Shown here piece by piece: positions 25,620 through 37,012 of a stretch of DNA of 64,000 nucleotides. Source of the DNA: Brachionus plicatilis. Lineage: Eukaryota > Rotifera > Eurotatoria > Ploima > Brachionidae. Location: NCBI GenBank assembly GCA_010279815.1, contig QEOQ01000180.1, positions 295,770 to 359,769 on the forward strand, read 5' to 3'. A model generated the notes under the pieces. The model was not told the origin of the DNA and did no database searches. It saw nothing but the letters and a program-made list of their open reading frames with translations. Made by a program: the position numbers and the translations under genes. Position 1 is the first letter of the stretch; every line of letters begins with the position of its first letter.

Positions 25620-25985
25620 TTTGGTACATGCAACAGGCAACATTTCGCTTTAAATTACACCGCATTCTTTAAAAATTTATTTAAGTCTTGAGACCGAATT
25701 ATATTCAAGTTTTTAAGCTTAATGAGGCGTTAAAGCTTGAGATTTTTGTTAATAATCAAAAATTATTTTTTTGATTTTTGAATTTGATCCAGTGCTATAA
25801 ATTGAATTCAAAGAAATATTGGAAAAATATTAATTTTGTTTTTAATTTTTAGAAAAAATCCCAAGCTTTAATGCTGCATTAAACTTTAAAACTTGATTTT
25901 AATGCGGAAACAAGGTTTAAAACACATCTATAAAGCATGCAGTGCTTCTAACATGGGCAAGATGGTGTTTGTTGCATGCACCAAA
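25620..25985. mobile_element. MITE with TTTGGTACATGCAACA ends
   Basis: The left end TTTGGTACATGCAACAGG and the right end TGTTGCATGCACCAAA are inverted copies of each other, and weaker inverted similarity continues inward for about 80 bp (the left ACACCGCATTCTTTAAA corresponds to TTTATAGATGTG on the right). No coding frame is present. A diverged relative lies at about 39535-39690, where AAAGAATACGGTGTAAG preserves the subterminal motif. A target duplication is not obvious, so the superfamily is undetermined. Confidence 0.5.
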
Positions 25986-26568
25986 AATTAGTTTCGGTTT
26001 TTAAGACTAAAATATCGAATAAGGTAATTAGAATTTAGAAATTGTACTTATTCTATTTTTTTTAATAAATAACTGAAAAATCTAGGTTAAAATTTTAAAG
26101 TGTTATCACCTCTTAATTCTGGGTTTCAAATTATCTTTTTTTAAATTTTTTAACATTATTCTCATAAAATGGGATGTTTTTGTTTTTCATTAAAATTTTT
26201 TTAAAATTCTTAGTAAATTTAAATATCTTAAATTTTATATTAAAGGTTTTTGGATTTTTAGAAATTTGTAAATATATTTATACTAATCAATTAGATAAAT
26301 CTCTAATATTTATTTTCTTGAAAAAAATAAAATTTGATAAAAATGAAAGAAAAATAAACGAATTTAATTAAAAAAAAAAATTCTTGTCTTGACTTTGACT
26401 TTGAGACTTACGCAAATGTCTGAAATTCGTTAATAAATTTACTGAACAAGAAAGATCTAATTACTGAGCTTTGGAGTAAAGATATTTTTAATTTCAATTA
26501 ATCAAGATATATAAATTTTCACCATTGAGGAAAAATTTAGAAAGTAAGATTAGATTCTAGAAAGTAAG

Positions 26569-26621
26569 AATTTTTCTTTGTAAAAAATCTAAAACTTTTA
26601 GATTTTTTACAAAGAAAAATT
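26569..26621. repeat. Perfect 26-bp hairpin palindrome
   Basis: Two 26-nt arms are exact reverse complements around a single unpaired C at 26595 (arm core CTTTGTAAAAAATCTAAAA). It could be a tiny fold-back element or a replication-slippage hairpin. No flanking gene explains it as a terminator. Confidence 0.6.
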
Positions 26622-27701
26622 AAATTGATTTTTTTTAATACAGTAATTAGAATATTAATGACGAAATAACATATCAGGTTTATTTTATGTTATTTTTTTT
26701 TTGCATTGCCCAAGCGGCGTAAATTAAATAATAATATAATAATAATAATAATTATACAAGGAAAATGTTTTTAAAAGATTAATTTAGAATAATTTGTGAA
26801 CCTTAGTGTAACTCTATTTAAAATAAGATTATTGAATATTTAAAATCAAATTTTATTTGTAAATAACAAACTCCATGAATGTAATTTCAAATTTTTGAAA
26901 TTTTTAAAATCTAGCAAAAAGCATTTAACTAGAAAAAAAGTTTAACCATGGTTTGTTAAAAGCAACAACTAATGCCTTAAATTGTCAACTTAATGAAAAT
27001 CATGCTGTTATGGTTTTTTGATGAAGTAAATATTAAAAGCGATGAAAAGTCAAAAACTAAATCAATAATGAGTGAACCAGCAGTCTGGAAGAGTACGCGA
27101 AGAAAAGAGAAGTGAATTCGCTTATAAATGAATGAATATTTTTTTTGACATCTTATGTAATTTTGCTTCAAAATAAAGAAAATGTAAAAATTAAAAAAAA
27201 AAAGATGAACTGTCAAAATCTTAACAACTTCTTAAAATTCTTGATCATCTAATGGGAAGTCTTTGAGCTGCGGAATTTGGCTACATAAAAAAACAACTAA
27301 AAAAGATGGTTAATATTGATCATTGTATTTTTTGTGGTAATTGTAAGTATTATTTTCATTTGAAATTTTTAAATCAAAATAATAATTTTTGTTAATTGGC
27401 TTATATTTTTTAAGGTGACAAAAATAACTAAAAGTGGTGACTAATTATTTTTGTTTTAGCTAAAAAACTAATTATTCTGACGAAAAAACTAAACGACTGA
27501 CAAATTTATATATTGAGATGACTTTTTTATAATTTTTCACTGACAAAATAAAACCTTATTTGTAGACAAAAAAAACTAATTTTAGTGACGAAAATATTTA
27601 TTTAAATGACAAAATATAAAAAAAAATAAAAAAATATAAACGATTAATATTTTTTTATTTTTTTCCCTTAGTTGTTGATTTCTTTGGTCTTCCTCGTTAC
27701 A

Positions 27702-28120
27702 TTAAGATATATAGAAGAAATAGCCAATAGAAGAATTTTTGATATTATTTTCTGAAAATGAATTTAAGCAAGGAAAAGAGTAGTCTAAGATTGATCCGAC
27801 TAAAGATTTATATAAATTTCCTAGTGTGTTTTGATTGAGACCCCACTTTTTGTTTGACAATATCTTAATAATGTTTAGTCTTTTATTGCAACGTTCTTTA
27901 ATTTCGTCTACCAGTATATTAAAGTTTAACTTAGAATCAAATTTAATACCAAGAAACTTGATAGCTTTTTGGCTCACTATTCTGTTTCCATTAATTTTGA
28001 AGTTTAGATTATCACTCTCTTTTTTGTACCTAGAAAAGACTACTGAACACGACTTTTCAACTGATATCTTCATTTTCCATTTAATAAGCCATTGTTCTAG
28101 TTCGTTGGTGTATTTATTAA
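27702..28120 (-). pseudogene. LINE reverse transcriptase fragment (thumb region)
   Basis: About 138 codons are open on the minus strand and read as the region downstream of the catalytic palm of a non-LTR retrotransposon reverse transcriptase: LEQWLIKWKMKISVEKSCSV, then KFLGIKFDSKLNF, a KERCNKRLNIIKIL helix and LYKSLVGSILDYS. The catalytic FADD box and everything upstream are absent, and the frame starts abruptly at an AT-rich run near 28125, so this is a dead 5'-truncated copy. The order and motifs fit jockey/CR1-like elements; the clade cannot be settled by eye. Confidence 0.75.
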
Positions 28121-28171
28121 TTATTTATTATGTATTTATTATTTATTAATTTTACTAGCCATGCTAAATTT

Positions 28172-28330
28172 GTTATTTTTATTTATTTGTTTTCTGTACC
28201 GAGCTAGAGCTCCTTCAGAATAAGTTAAAAAGTAAAATTAAAAAAAAATAAAATAAAAATCAAATAAAATAAAAATAAAATTAAAGTTAATAAAATGAGA
28301 TAAAAAAAGAATCAAAATAAAGTAAATAAG
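28172..28330. repeat. Dispersed repeat (TTTTCTGTACC...GAGCTCCTTCAGAAT)
   Basis: The segment starting ATTTATTTGTTTTCTGTACC, followed by GAGCTCCTTCAGAATAAG and an A-rich tail, is repeated at 51062-51215 in the same orientation and, diverged, at 51962-52089 in the opposite one. Nature unknown; it could be the end of a retroelement. Confidence 0.45.
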
Positions 28331-29123
28331 CTAAAAAAAATGAAAGTTGAAAAAATTATCAGTGAAGTAGTTTGTTTGTCACCTAGTTTAGGGTTCATTA
28401 GTCATTAATTAAATTAGTCACCATTTTTTTGGTTAATCTGTCATCCCGAAAATATTTAATTTGTCGGTCAATTAGTTTATCTGTCAGTCAGTTAGTTTAA
28501 TTTTCACTCAATTAGTTTAATTATCAGTGAAGTAGTTTGTTTGTCACCTTGCTTAGTTTTTTTGTCAGTAAATTTAGTCTTTTTTGTCAGTAAAATAGGA
28601 ATTTTTTGTCAGTCCATTAAATGATGGCCTTGTTAATTTTTAAACTTTAAGATTTTTTTTTATTTAATTTTTAACTATCGAGAATTTTTTTTCTGCACAC
28701 CTACATCTATCTTTTTTGAGCTTGTTTTTATCTATTTTCAAAATATTTAGGGGAAAATAACCCAAATCTTTTATGATCGCTTTAATCTCTAATTCACACT
28801 TAAAATCAAGATTTAAAAGTTAACGATTCGTTACCCGAAATAATAATTCGCGTTTCTTATCTGTGTATCTCAATTGTGAAATAAATAGTTTATTTTGACA
28901 TAAATAGAATATTTGTTTATAATTTGTTTATAAAGTACTTATTTAATTGTTATGGTTAGATTATAATTTATTATATTTTTGGACAAGTTTTTATTTTTAT
29001 ATAAAGACAAAATAGTAATCAACAGACAAGTTTTGAGTAAATATAAAATTCATTTATTCAAATAAAAAATTTGACTTACTTAGAATAACCAAATCATTAG
29101 AAAAAAATAGAAAAAATCGGTAA

Positions 29124-32100
29124 ATGATCGATAAAAATCTCAATTTTTCTAAACTAATAGCCAACTATTTATTTTGCAAATCGATTGATGACTTCTTAAA
29201 CAACGAAAATGGCTTCTACGACGTGTCAAATTTGGGCCTTTTAAAAAGTTTGATTGAAAGTAAAATTTTTTAAATTTTTTATTCAAAATATCTAATTTTT
29301 AGTTCAAAGATATCAAATTGATTCAAAACGATGCCTATGCAAACATTCGCTTCAAAATAGCATTTTCCTATTTGATTAATCAATATGGCGCCTTTTTTAA
29401 AAACAAAAACGAAGAAGCCTACTTTTCGGTTCTAGGAACTTTGTTCAATGAAAATTTAAACAGATTTATCACTTTGGATATTCTGTCAGAGATTAGATCA
29501 ATCACACTCAGAAAAGTGAATTTTTCTATTTTAAATTTTCAATTTAAATATTTTTTACTTAAAAGGCGTCAGTGCTTTTGAGAGAAAACTTTTTTGACAT
29601 TCATGAAGAAAAAGTGGAAGACTTGATTCAGAAAGATCAGTTTTTTGTCAATGATTCCAATCAAAATGAGGTAATCATTCTTTTATTCTTAGATAAATAT
29701 TTTAAACTGCTAAAATAAGGAATAAGATAAAAAATTAAAACATACAAATCAAATTATTGAACATTAAATTTTATCGTAAAATTCATCAAATAAATAAAAC
29801 TAAATGAAATTCTTAAGTTATCTAGATTTTCGTGAGTATTAAATTTGGAATTTACTAATTAGTTTAATGAGCCTGTTTTTTACAAATTAATTTTGAAATA
29901 AACGATAAAAAAATTTCGAAATAGATTTAGTCTGACCAAAAAAAGTACTGTTTATTTTTTATTTTTATTAATAAACAAGCTAATTTAGAAGAGAAAATTT
30001 CCTTTAATGAATATTGGGTCTGGCCTGTTGTTTTACCAAGTGGATCATATAATATGTGACCTGATGGCTCATGCCAATTTGGTGACCGGATACTTTTTTT
30101 CGGGTCACATAAGTTTAAATCACATATTTGGTGACCTAACATTTGAAAAATTTACAATTTTATTGGTGACTAAAATATTTTGTTGGGCCATCAAAATGTT
30201 AAAAGTTCAAAATTTTAAAAGACAAAAATTTTTCTCTTCTGATCAAAAATTATCTTCTAATGATAAAATAATAGTTCTCTGAAATAAGTTCAAAAAAAAT
30301 AAGGTGGATAATAATAACTAGGTTAATTCTGAATTAGAAGCCATTCAAATTAATATTGAAAAAGAAAAACTTCCTCTAATTTCGCAAAATGCCAGCCAAG
30401 TCATAGCTGCATCAAATGGTGCAGTCTTGGTGATAAAGAGAACCCCAAGCGGGTAAACATATCAAATGGAATTCGATGTATGTTTCAAATTTTTTCTATA
30501 TTTTAAGAGTCTGTTTTTACCCATGCCCAAAATGCATTGATTAAAACAATTTGGGAATATTTCTCTTTTTTTTTAAACTTTATTAAACATTAAAAATAAT
30601 TAATTACTTAAATAAACATGCATTAATTCTGTAATTTTTTTTTGATTTTAAATAGGATCACCAAAATATTTTGTTGGATCATCAAAATTTTTTTAAATTA
30701 AAAATGAGATAAATGATTCCCCACAATTAAAAAACTGTTGCCCACAAACTAAAAACTTTTTAACACAAATCACTAAATAATACAATTTTTTTGTGCCGAA
30801 TTCAAAAAAAATTATTTTTACATATTTAACCAAATAACTGGATAGCACAATTTTTTTGTGGTGAAAAAAAATTTAATAAATTTGTTATTTAATTTTTTTA
30901 AATAGTGTTTATAAAATTTTATACAAAAAATTTAATTATTTAATTAAAAAATCAATTAAATTAAAAACTATTTTAAGGAAAACCAATTTCCAGCTAATTT
31001 TGGACGACCTTTTTAAGTTTATTAACAAATTCGTCGGATTCTCATATAATATTGGCCCTGCATCATTTAATGAATTGTCATTGTTTTTTCTTTTTCGCTT
31101 TATTTTTTTTTGGATTTTTAAGTTCCGAAAATTCGGAAATTTTATTATTTTTTATTGCGTAAAATCATAAGCATTTTATTATCTAAAATATTTAGTAGAA
31201 GTTCTTAATAGATATTAAAAAATTTTCCTAGAATTTTTTTTTTTTTGTTTAACAGTTTTGAAAGTTAGAAGTTTTTTTATTTGTGGAGAGCAGTTTTTGT
31301 TGTAGTCAAGTTATTTTTGTGCTGAAATTTTTTTCTTTGTGGGGAAAAGTTTTTGATTTGTGAGTGACAGTTTTTTGTTTGTGGGGACTAGGTAGACCCA
31401 TTAAAAATTGGTTTAGCATTATAAAAATAAGAATTTTTGGTTATTTAAAGTTTGACTCAAACTTATGTGATCAGATAAAATAATCACCGGTCACCAAACT
31501 GGCATAAGTCATCAGGACACATATTACATGACTCACTTGTTCACAAAACAGGCAAGACCCTAAATATTTAAATTTTTTTTTAATAATGCAAACTATTTAA
31601 CAAATAAATTATAAGGGTTAGAAAAAATGTGTTTTCTGTTTCTAAGATCATTTCTTTTAATACTTTAAGTTGCCTGCTAGTTAATTGATAATTACTCAAA
31701 TTGATCAGTATTTAAATTTTTTAGCCATTTAATCTAGAAAGAAATTAGTTTTGCTTTAAGGCATATCATTTATTCTGGTCTAATGCACCATAATCTTAAA
31801 AGCATCATAAAGGTATTAAAAAAAATCCAAACACTAAAGGAAAGGCTTTATCATTAGAATTTATAATTTTTTTAATATAAATTTTAAAAAAATTTTGAAT
31901 TTTTAAAGTTAATATTTATTTTGTAATGCAAAAAAAAAAATTCAGTAATATTCAGATTAGTCGGAAATTGAACTATAAATCCACTTTTAAAAATTATAAG
32001 TTAAATTTAAAATTTTTCAAGGCTTATACAAATGAGGCTTTTTATAATGATCTGAGCGAAATTTTTAGTCAAAAACTTGAGTTCAAGAATACCAGCATCA

Positions 32101-33109
32101 TATTTGAGATATCAAATTTCCACGATCTAAAAAATGAAAACGAAGAAGAAAACTTAGTCAAAAAATTCCAATCACTGAAAAATGGTATTGATCTTTTTGT
32201 ATTACCCAGTGAAACAAGAAAACCTAAACTAGAAAGTTCAATGCTAAAAAAAACAACGATAAACTCAGACACTGACGAATTAATGGTAACTATTAAAAAA
32301 AATTATTTTTTTTTTAAATAAAATTTCCTACTTAGAATATTCAATGTAATGATGATGAAGAAAGACCAGCTAGTCCAGTAATAGGTATCCAAAATCGAGT
32401 ATCATGTGCATTGGAAGAGCCAACAGCGTCAAAACTAAGAGCAACCCGAGTTTCATTAATTGAACCAAATGATATCCAACAAGATTTTACTCAATTTCAA
32501 GAAGATTCCGATGACGAGCTAAATTTCAATCTCACCACTAGAGAAAAGCAAACCAGAAAAAGCAAAGACTTAGCAGTAGAAAGGTCTACATCTAGTCCAA
32601 AACCAACGACATCAAGGCTCGCAGACAAAGAGCCAGCTTTGCCAAATGACTCAGACTCACCAGTACAATTCAAAAAGAAAACTAGAAAAAAAAGCTCTAA
32701 AAATTATGAGAGTAGCTCAAAGGAAGAATTGGTCAATAAATCGGCTCAAAAAAAAAGAAGAAGCATCAAAAAAAAAGCCCGTATTGAAGACTCCTTCGAA
32801 CTTTCCAACATCGATACCGATAGTGATTCGGATGTTAAAAAAAATTCATTACGTGAGAAAAAAAAAGGCGAGGCTCAAAACCAAAGGACTAGATGGTCTG
32901 AAAAAGAGACAATTTATCTGGCTATTGGTGTTGAGCTTTATGGTAAAGGAAACTGGGCAAAAATTTTGAAGCGTTTCAATGAGCAGCTAAAAGCACGCAA
33001 CTCTGTTCATTTGAAAGATAAGTATAGAAATTTAGAACGATCTGATGAGATTAAACGCTTTAGTAAGATAGCCAAAAGTTACATTCAAAAAAATAATTAC
33101 GAAATATAA
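29124..33109 (+). CDS. TERF: TRF-like telomere repeat-binding factor
   Basis: Five exons (29124-29259, 29310-29515, 29566-29670, 32022-32285, 32336-33109) join in frame to 494 residues. The first three and part of the fourth give a helical region that fits a TRFH dimerisation domain (ending NEAFYNDLSEIFSQ, compare the last TRFH helices of TRF1/2). The middle is Ser/Lys/Asp-rich linker with basic clusters. The C-terminus (about 421-484) is a single SANT/Myb domain, RTRWSEKETIYLAIGVEL...GNWAKIL, with a telobox third helix VHLKDKYRNL (consensus VDLKDKWRNL). TRFs bind double-stranded telomeric TTAGGG as dimers within shelterin. Three introns are 50 nt; intron 3 is 2351 nt and holds a Merlin-type transposon. 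The TRFH assignment rests on position and helicity; the telobox is clear. Confidence 0.83.
30016..31560. mobile_element. Merlin-type DNA transposon remnant in TERF intron 3
   Basis: The element starts GGGTCTGGCCTGTTG and ends AACAGGCAAGACCC, with inverted ends similar for more than 100 bp (internal motif CAATTTGGTGACCGG). Flanking 8-bp sequences TGAATATT and TAAATATT differ at one position, consistent with an old target duplication of Merlin length. A related copy at 42273-43130 retains a piece of Merlin/ISXO2-type transposase. Here an open stretch at 30325-30458 (about 43 codons, NSELEAIQINIEKEK...) may be another transposase remnant. A further inverted pair (CCCCACAA.. near 30718, TTTGTGGGGAC near 31380) suggests a second nested element. 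Confidence 0.65.
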
Positions 33110-33245
33110 AAATTGAATTTTTCAAAATTAATTTAAAAAAAGTATTATTTTGTACTCTACTAATTTTTGATCTATTTATTTGTTTCACTTGATTTAAACT
33201 TTTTTTACACTAAAAACAAATAAATTTTTTTTCAATTAAATTTGA

Positions 33246-35103
33246 TCATTTGCAAATGCAAGCTGTAGTTTGACTTTCTTGGAAATTTTCACAACCAAAT
33301 ATTGTAACCAGGCCATACATCATTTTCCCATTAAAAATGCAGTCTAAATTTTTTAATTTTCATTTTTTAAATAAAATAAATTTAAAAATAAAACCATGTT
33401 TCGAATTATTTTTCAACAATTCACACACGCTTTCCAAGCAATTTTTAAAATTTAAATCGCACTCTATTTTGTTGGTACCGCATGTTCCGTAGCACAAATC
33501 GTGTGCGTTACAACACATGTTAAAAAGATGAAATTTTTTTTCTGAAAAATCAATTCTAAAACCATCACTTCCGCATCCATTTGCCAATGGGATGTATGAA
33601 ATATTACTTTGCAATTCACCTTCAATTCAAATAAAAATATTTAAAAAAAAATTTATTTCTTTTAATTATCCAAGGGATGTTTGTTGCATTCAAAGAACCA
33701 AATTTTAGCCTAATGTTTTATTTTAAAAAATAATAATTAAAACTAGTGGAGTCTAACAGAGCTTATCAGATTTTAATTAGTATGTTTGGCTAAGGTTTTT
33801 GATTTAGCACATAATATCACAAAATCATGAATTGTGTATTTTTGGTGTGCCTTTTTATCTATATATTTTAAAGAATGAACTTTTTCAATTAATACTTTCA
33901 ATTTTTTTAGCCAAAAAAAGACTTTGAATATCAATTTTAATAAATTTAATTAACTTTAATAATTGGACGCAATTTACCATTTAAAGCAAAATTTTTGTTA
34001 ACTTCGTTTCTTGAACTCTTGAGACTTCTTTGAAAAAAATTTTAAATAATCGGGCAACAATTTTTTTATAAATTATTTAATAAATGATTTTAAACAAAAT
34101 ATTTTATGAAAATTAAAATTTTGATTCATAATTTAAATAATTTTTTAAAAGATAGTAGGACTAAAAAAATCTTCTCTCTAAAATACCATTAAAGTATTTT
34201 TGCTTGACTTAAACTGAATTTTAAATTAAAATTTTTAAACAAAACATATTATTTTTAGCATTGCTATTCATTCAACAAATTCTTAATTGTTTATTTAGAA
34301 GCTATGAATTCTTTTTCTTAGAATACAAACATAATTTTTTTTATTTTTAAAATACACTTAACTCTGTCTGATTCAATATTTGTTAGTTAATTATTAGTTT
34401 TTGGAAAGAAATAAAATATACATTAAAGATTACATATTTTATGCTTCTTCTTAAAGAATTCTTATTTAAGATATAATGAACCTAAATGTATCGTTTGCAA
34501 AAAATTTCTTCAAACCTTATGTCATAACTTTTTTTTTAAGTTTCGATGACATTAAAAACATTATTCAAATTTTGTACGACAAATTATTTCTAATTAATAT
34601 TTAAATATAACGTTGTTAGATCATAAAAGGAAATAAAGAATTATTTAAATTATCATTAATTTTACCTTTATTAAACTCATCTGCATAATGATAGAAAATT
34701 CTACTTGTAAAATTTTAATACCCAACGATTTTTTAATAAGCATAAAATTAAAGGCAATTCACGAAATTTTTTTGTTCGTGACTTTTTTTCTATTATTATT
34801 ATTATTTTTAAAATAAAAAATATTTAAAATCATTGGAGTTGTTTTCGAATATTTATCTGATGTTTTTTTGAAGATTAAGTAGAAACTGACCCTCTCTATT
34901 GTTTAGGGGATACATTTTTTAAGCTCTATTTTTAGAAAATTCAAATCTAATGCGCTTTGGATTAAATTAATATTTGGTAAAGGATATCTAGAAATTTTAC
35001 CATCTATACATTTATATTTGCATTCCGTCTGGTAATTGGAGATTGTTTTACCAAAGCATCCATTTGAACAAATAAAATAACTGACAATAAATAAAATCAA
35101 CAT
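33246..35103 (-). CDS. PLA2G12: Group XII secreted phospholipase A2
   Basis: Three exons (35001-35103, 33395-33619, 33246-33343) join to 141 residues. Residues 1-18 are a signal peptide (MLILFIVSYFICSNGCFG). CKYKCIDG and NGCGSDGF match the start of the PLA2G12 core and its unusual Ca2+ loop. CCNAHDLCYGTCG carries the catalytic His74-Asp75 pair, followed by CDLNFKNCLESVC, and the last exon has the family's GC...SQTTACIC ending. The protein hydrolyses phospholipids at sn-2 in most PLA2 groups, but group XII members often have weak activity. It is shorter than human PLA2G12A (about 190 residues), mainly because the N-terminal helical segment before CxYKC is reduced. Intron 1 is 1381 nt and intron 2 is 51 nt. 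Confidence 0.88.
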
Positions 35104-35468
35104 AATAATTTATTTTTCCACATTTAAAATCAGTCATGGATAAATAAAAGATAATAATTTTCAATTACAAGACAAAGGTATGCAAATACAATCCTTGGAA
35201 AATAATTTTTACATTACATTTCCATGATTCATCAAGATGTTTAAACATGCTTAAATTTAGAAGTTTTCTAAATTACGTTCAAACAAATCTAAGCTAGAAA
35301 AAAAATGCGCAATTAGAATGAATTTTTAGTAACATTTTAAAGTTCTTATCTAATTAGTAGTAAAATTAACTGCACAAGAATAAAGCCTAAAATATTTTAT
35401 CGAAAAGATTGTGAACGCCCATTTAAAAAATTTCTGCTACACCTTTAAATTTTATTTTTAACACAAAT

Positions 35469-36052
35469 TTAGGATTTTATTAATCGGCAAATTTCTTCTA
35501 AATACTGTTGATCAATGCTGTCAAAATTATCCAAAAATTCACTATCAACATCAAGGACCCCGATCACTCCATCTTTTCCAAAAATTGGAACCACTATTTC
35601 AGACCGCGACAAGCTACTACAGGCTTTAAAAGACCTAAATAACAAATTAGACTTTTTTTCTTAAATTGATACCTATGTGCCCAGGAAATTTGTCTACATC
35701 AGGTACTAAAATAGTTTTCTGCTCTTTCCAGCTAGCACCACATACCCCTCTACCGGACTTGATCCTAGTGCATGCAATGGGACCCTTAAAATTTTTCTTA
35801 AAGCATAAATGAAAACAGATTTGGATGGCTAACCTGAAATGGTCCAAGGACCAATTCTTGCTCACTCTCCGAGTCGACAAGGTAAAATCCAACCCACCAG
35901 AAATTAAACACTTGTTTGAGTGCTGCACTTATGTTAGCTAGATTTGCATACAGGTTTTTTTCATTTTCAATCAAACTTTTAATCTGAGGTATGAGCTCAA
36001 AATATTTTGTTTGTTTGCTCGAATTTTCTGCTATTTTTATACTTTCTGGCAT
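35469..36052 (-). CDS. Free methionine-R-sulfoxide reductase (GAF domain)
   Basis: Three exons (35834-36052, 35673-35784, 35469-35623) separated by two 49-nt introns give 161 residues, a single GAF domain. The protein reduces free methionine-R-sulfoxide to methionine in the cytosol. Diagnostic segments are WWVGFYLVD, LVLGPFQGPIACTRI, GRGVCGASW, VPDVDKFPGHIACSS, SEIVVPIF and GVIGVLDVDSE. Cysteines 78, 88 and 112 have exactly the 10- and 24-residue spacing of the three redox Cys of yeast fRMsr (91, 101, 125), so the enzyme should be active. This family is known from bacteria and unicellular eukaryotes, and is described as missing from typical animals, which makes its presence here notable. The ATG at 36052 follows TTGGTCTAG by a short leader. 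Confidence 0.9.
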
Positions 36053-37012
36053 TTATTAGCGTTGGAAAAACTAGACCAAATTTTTTTTTTTGCTTTTATA
36101 CTAAGCCGAAAAAATAAGCTTTTGAATATTATGTAATTTAATTTTTTTATTTGCTTTCGTAAGCTAAATTGGCCAATTTTATGACTAGAATGTTCGAATA
36201 GATAAGAGAATATTCTTTAGTTGAATAAAAGAGTTGTTAAATTTAAGCAAAATGATTTTTAAATTGTCAATGCAAAATATTTTTTGCGGGTCAATGAGAG
36301 ACCATTATCTTGGATCATTTGGTGTTGGCGTGATCATTTATTCATGATTTTAAAGCTTAAATATCATTTTTATCTTTTAATATATTTTTTAAGTTTAAAT
36401 CACTGGTAGAACACGATTTTAGCATTACGAGACTCTATTGTATTTCTAGTCTTGATTAAATTCAAACTGTTTAAAAAAGAAATATTTTATCAACAACGAG
36501 TTTAGACTTAGAAATAAAAAAGTCCTGGATTTGAAAAGAAAAACACAATTTTCCAATTTTATGCGTAGTTTAGAAATAAAAAAACATTTACATTTTCTCT
36601 CTAATTTCAAATCATGTAATATAATTTACGTTTTTTAAATTTGCTTCAAAATCTTATGTTTCATTATTGGCAAGCGTGCTTTTTAAATCGAATGCAAATG
36701 ACTAATAAATCTTTAATTACAATTTTTCAGTAAAATTTCTTTACTTTGTTATTTTTAATTTTAGAGACCGATATTGAAAACTTAAAGGTTTAAAATATCT
36801 CTTTAAAATACACAGACCATAAAGACATTTGATTGAATCATTTACCGAATTGCGTTCTTTTCCTAGTGTTAAAAAATTATGAGTATATAAAGAAAGTCAT
36901 CAATTAAAAAGGTTACTAATACATTTAAAAAATAAAAATCAAGGTATTTAAACTTTATTTGTTTAAGAATTCAAAAAATAAAATTTCAATTTTTCTAGAT
37001 CAAATTTGTAAA
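36053..37012. promoter_or_regulatory. Shared upstream region of fRMsr and cyclin genes
   Basis: The two genes are divergent, so this interval must hold both promoters. An apparent 5' UTR intron of the cyclin gene ends at TTTTTCTAG (36999), its likely donor being the CAAG|GTATTT at about 36944. No other element is recognisable. Confidence 0.4.

Larger units (their letters stand above)
27410..28625. repeat. Degenerate TTAGTTT..GTCAGT repeats flanking an RT fragment
   Basis: From about 28360 to 28625 a loose 25-35 nt unit with the core TTAGTTTNTTTGTCAGT recurs, including two near-identical copies of ATCAGTGAAGTAGTTTGTTT at 28361 and 28523. From about 27410 to 27610 the complementary form (ACTAA...TGACAAAA) recurs. 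The two arrays therefore face each other around the reverse-transcriptase fragment at 27702-28120. Confidence 0.5.

Noticed and set aside
36959..37012. Upstream ATG extension of the cyclin
   Set aside because: The 18 extra codons contain a splice acceptor consensus and no conserved residues; the ATG at 37013 fits better.
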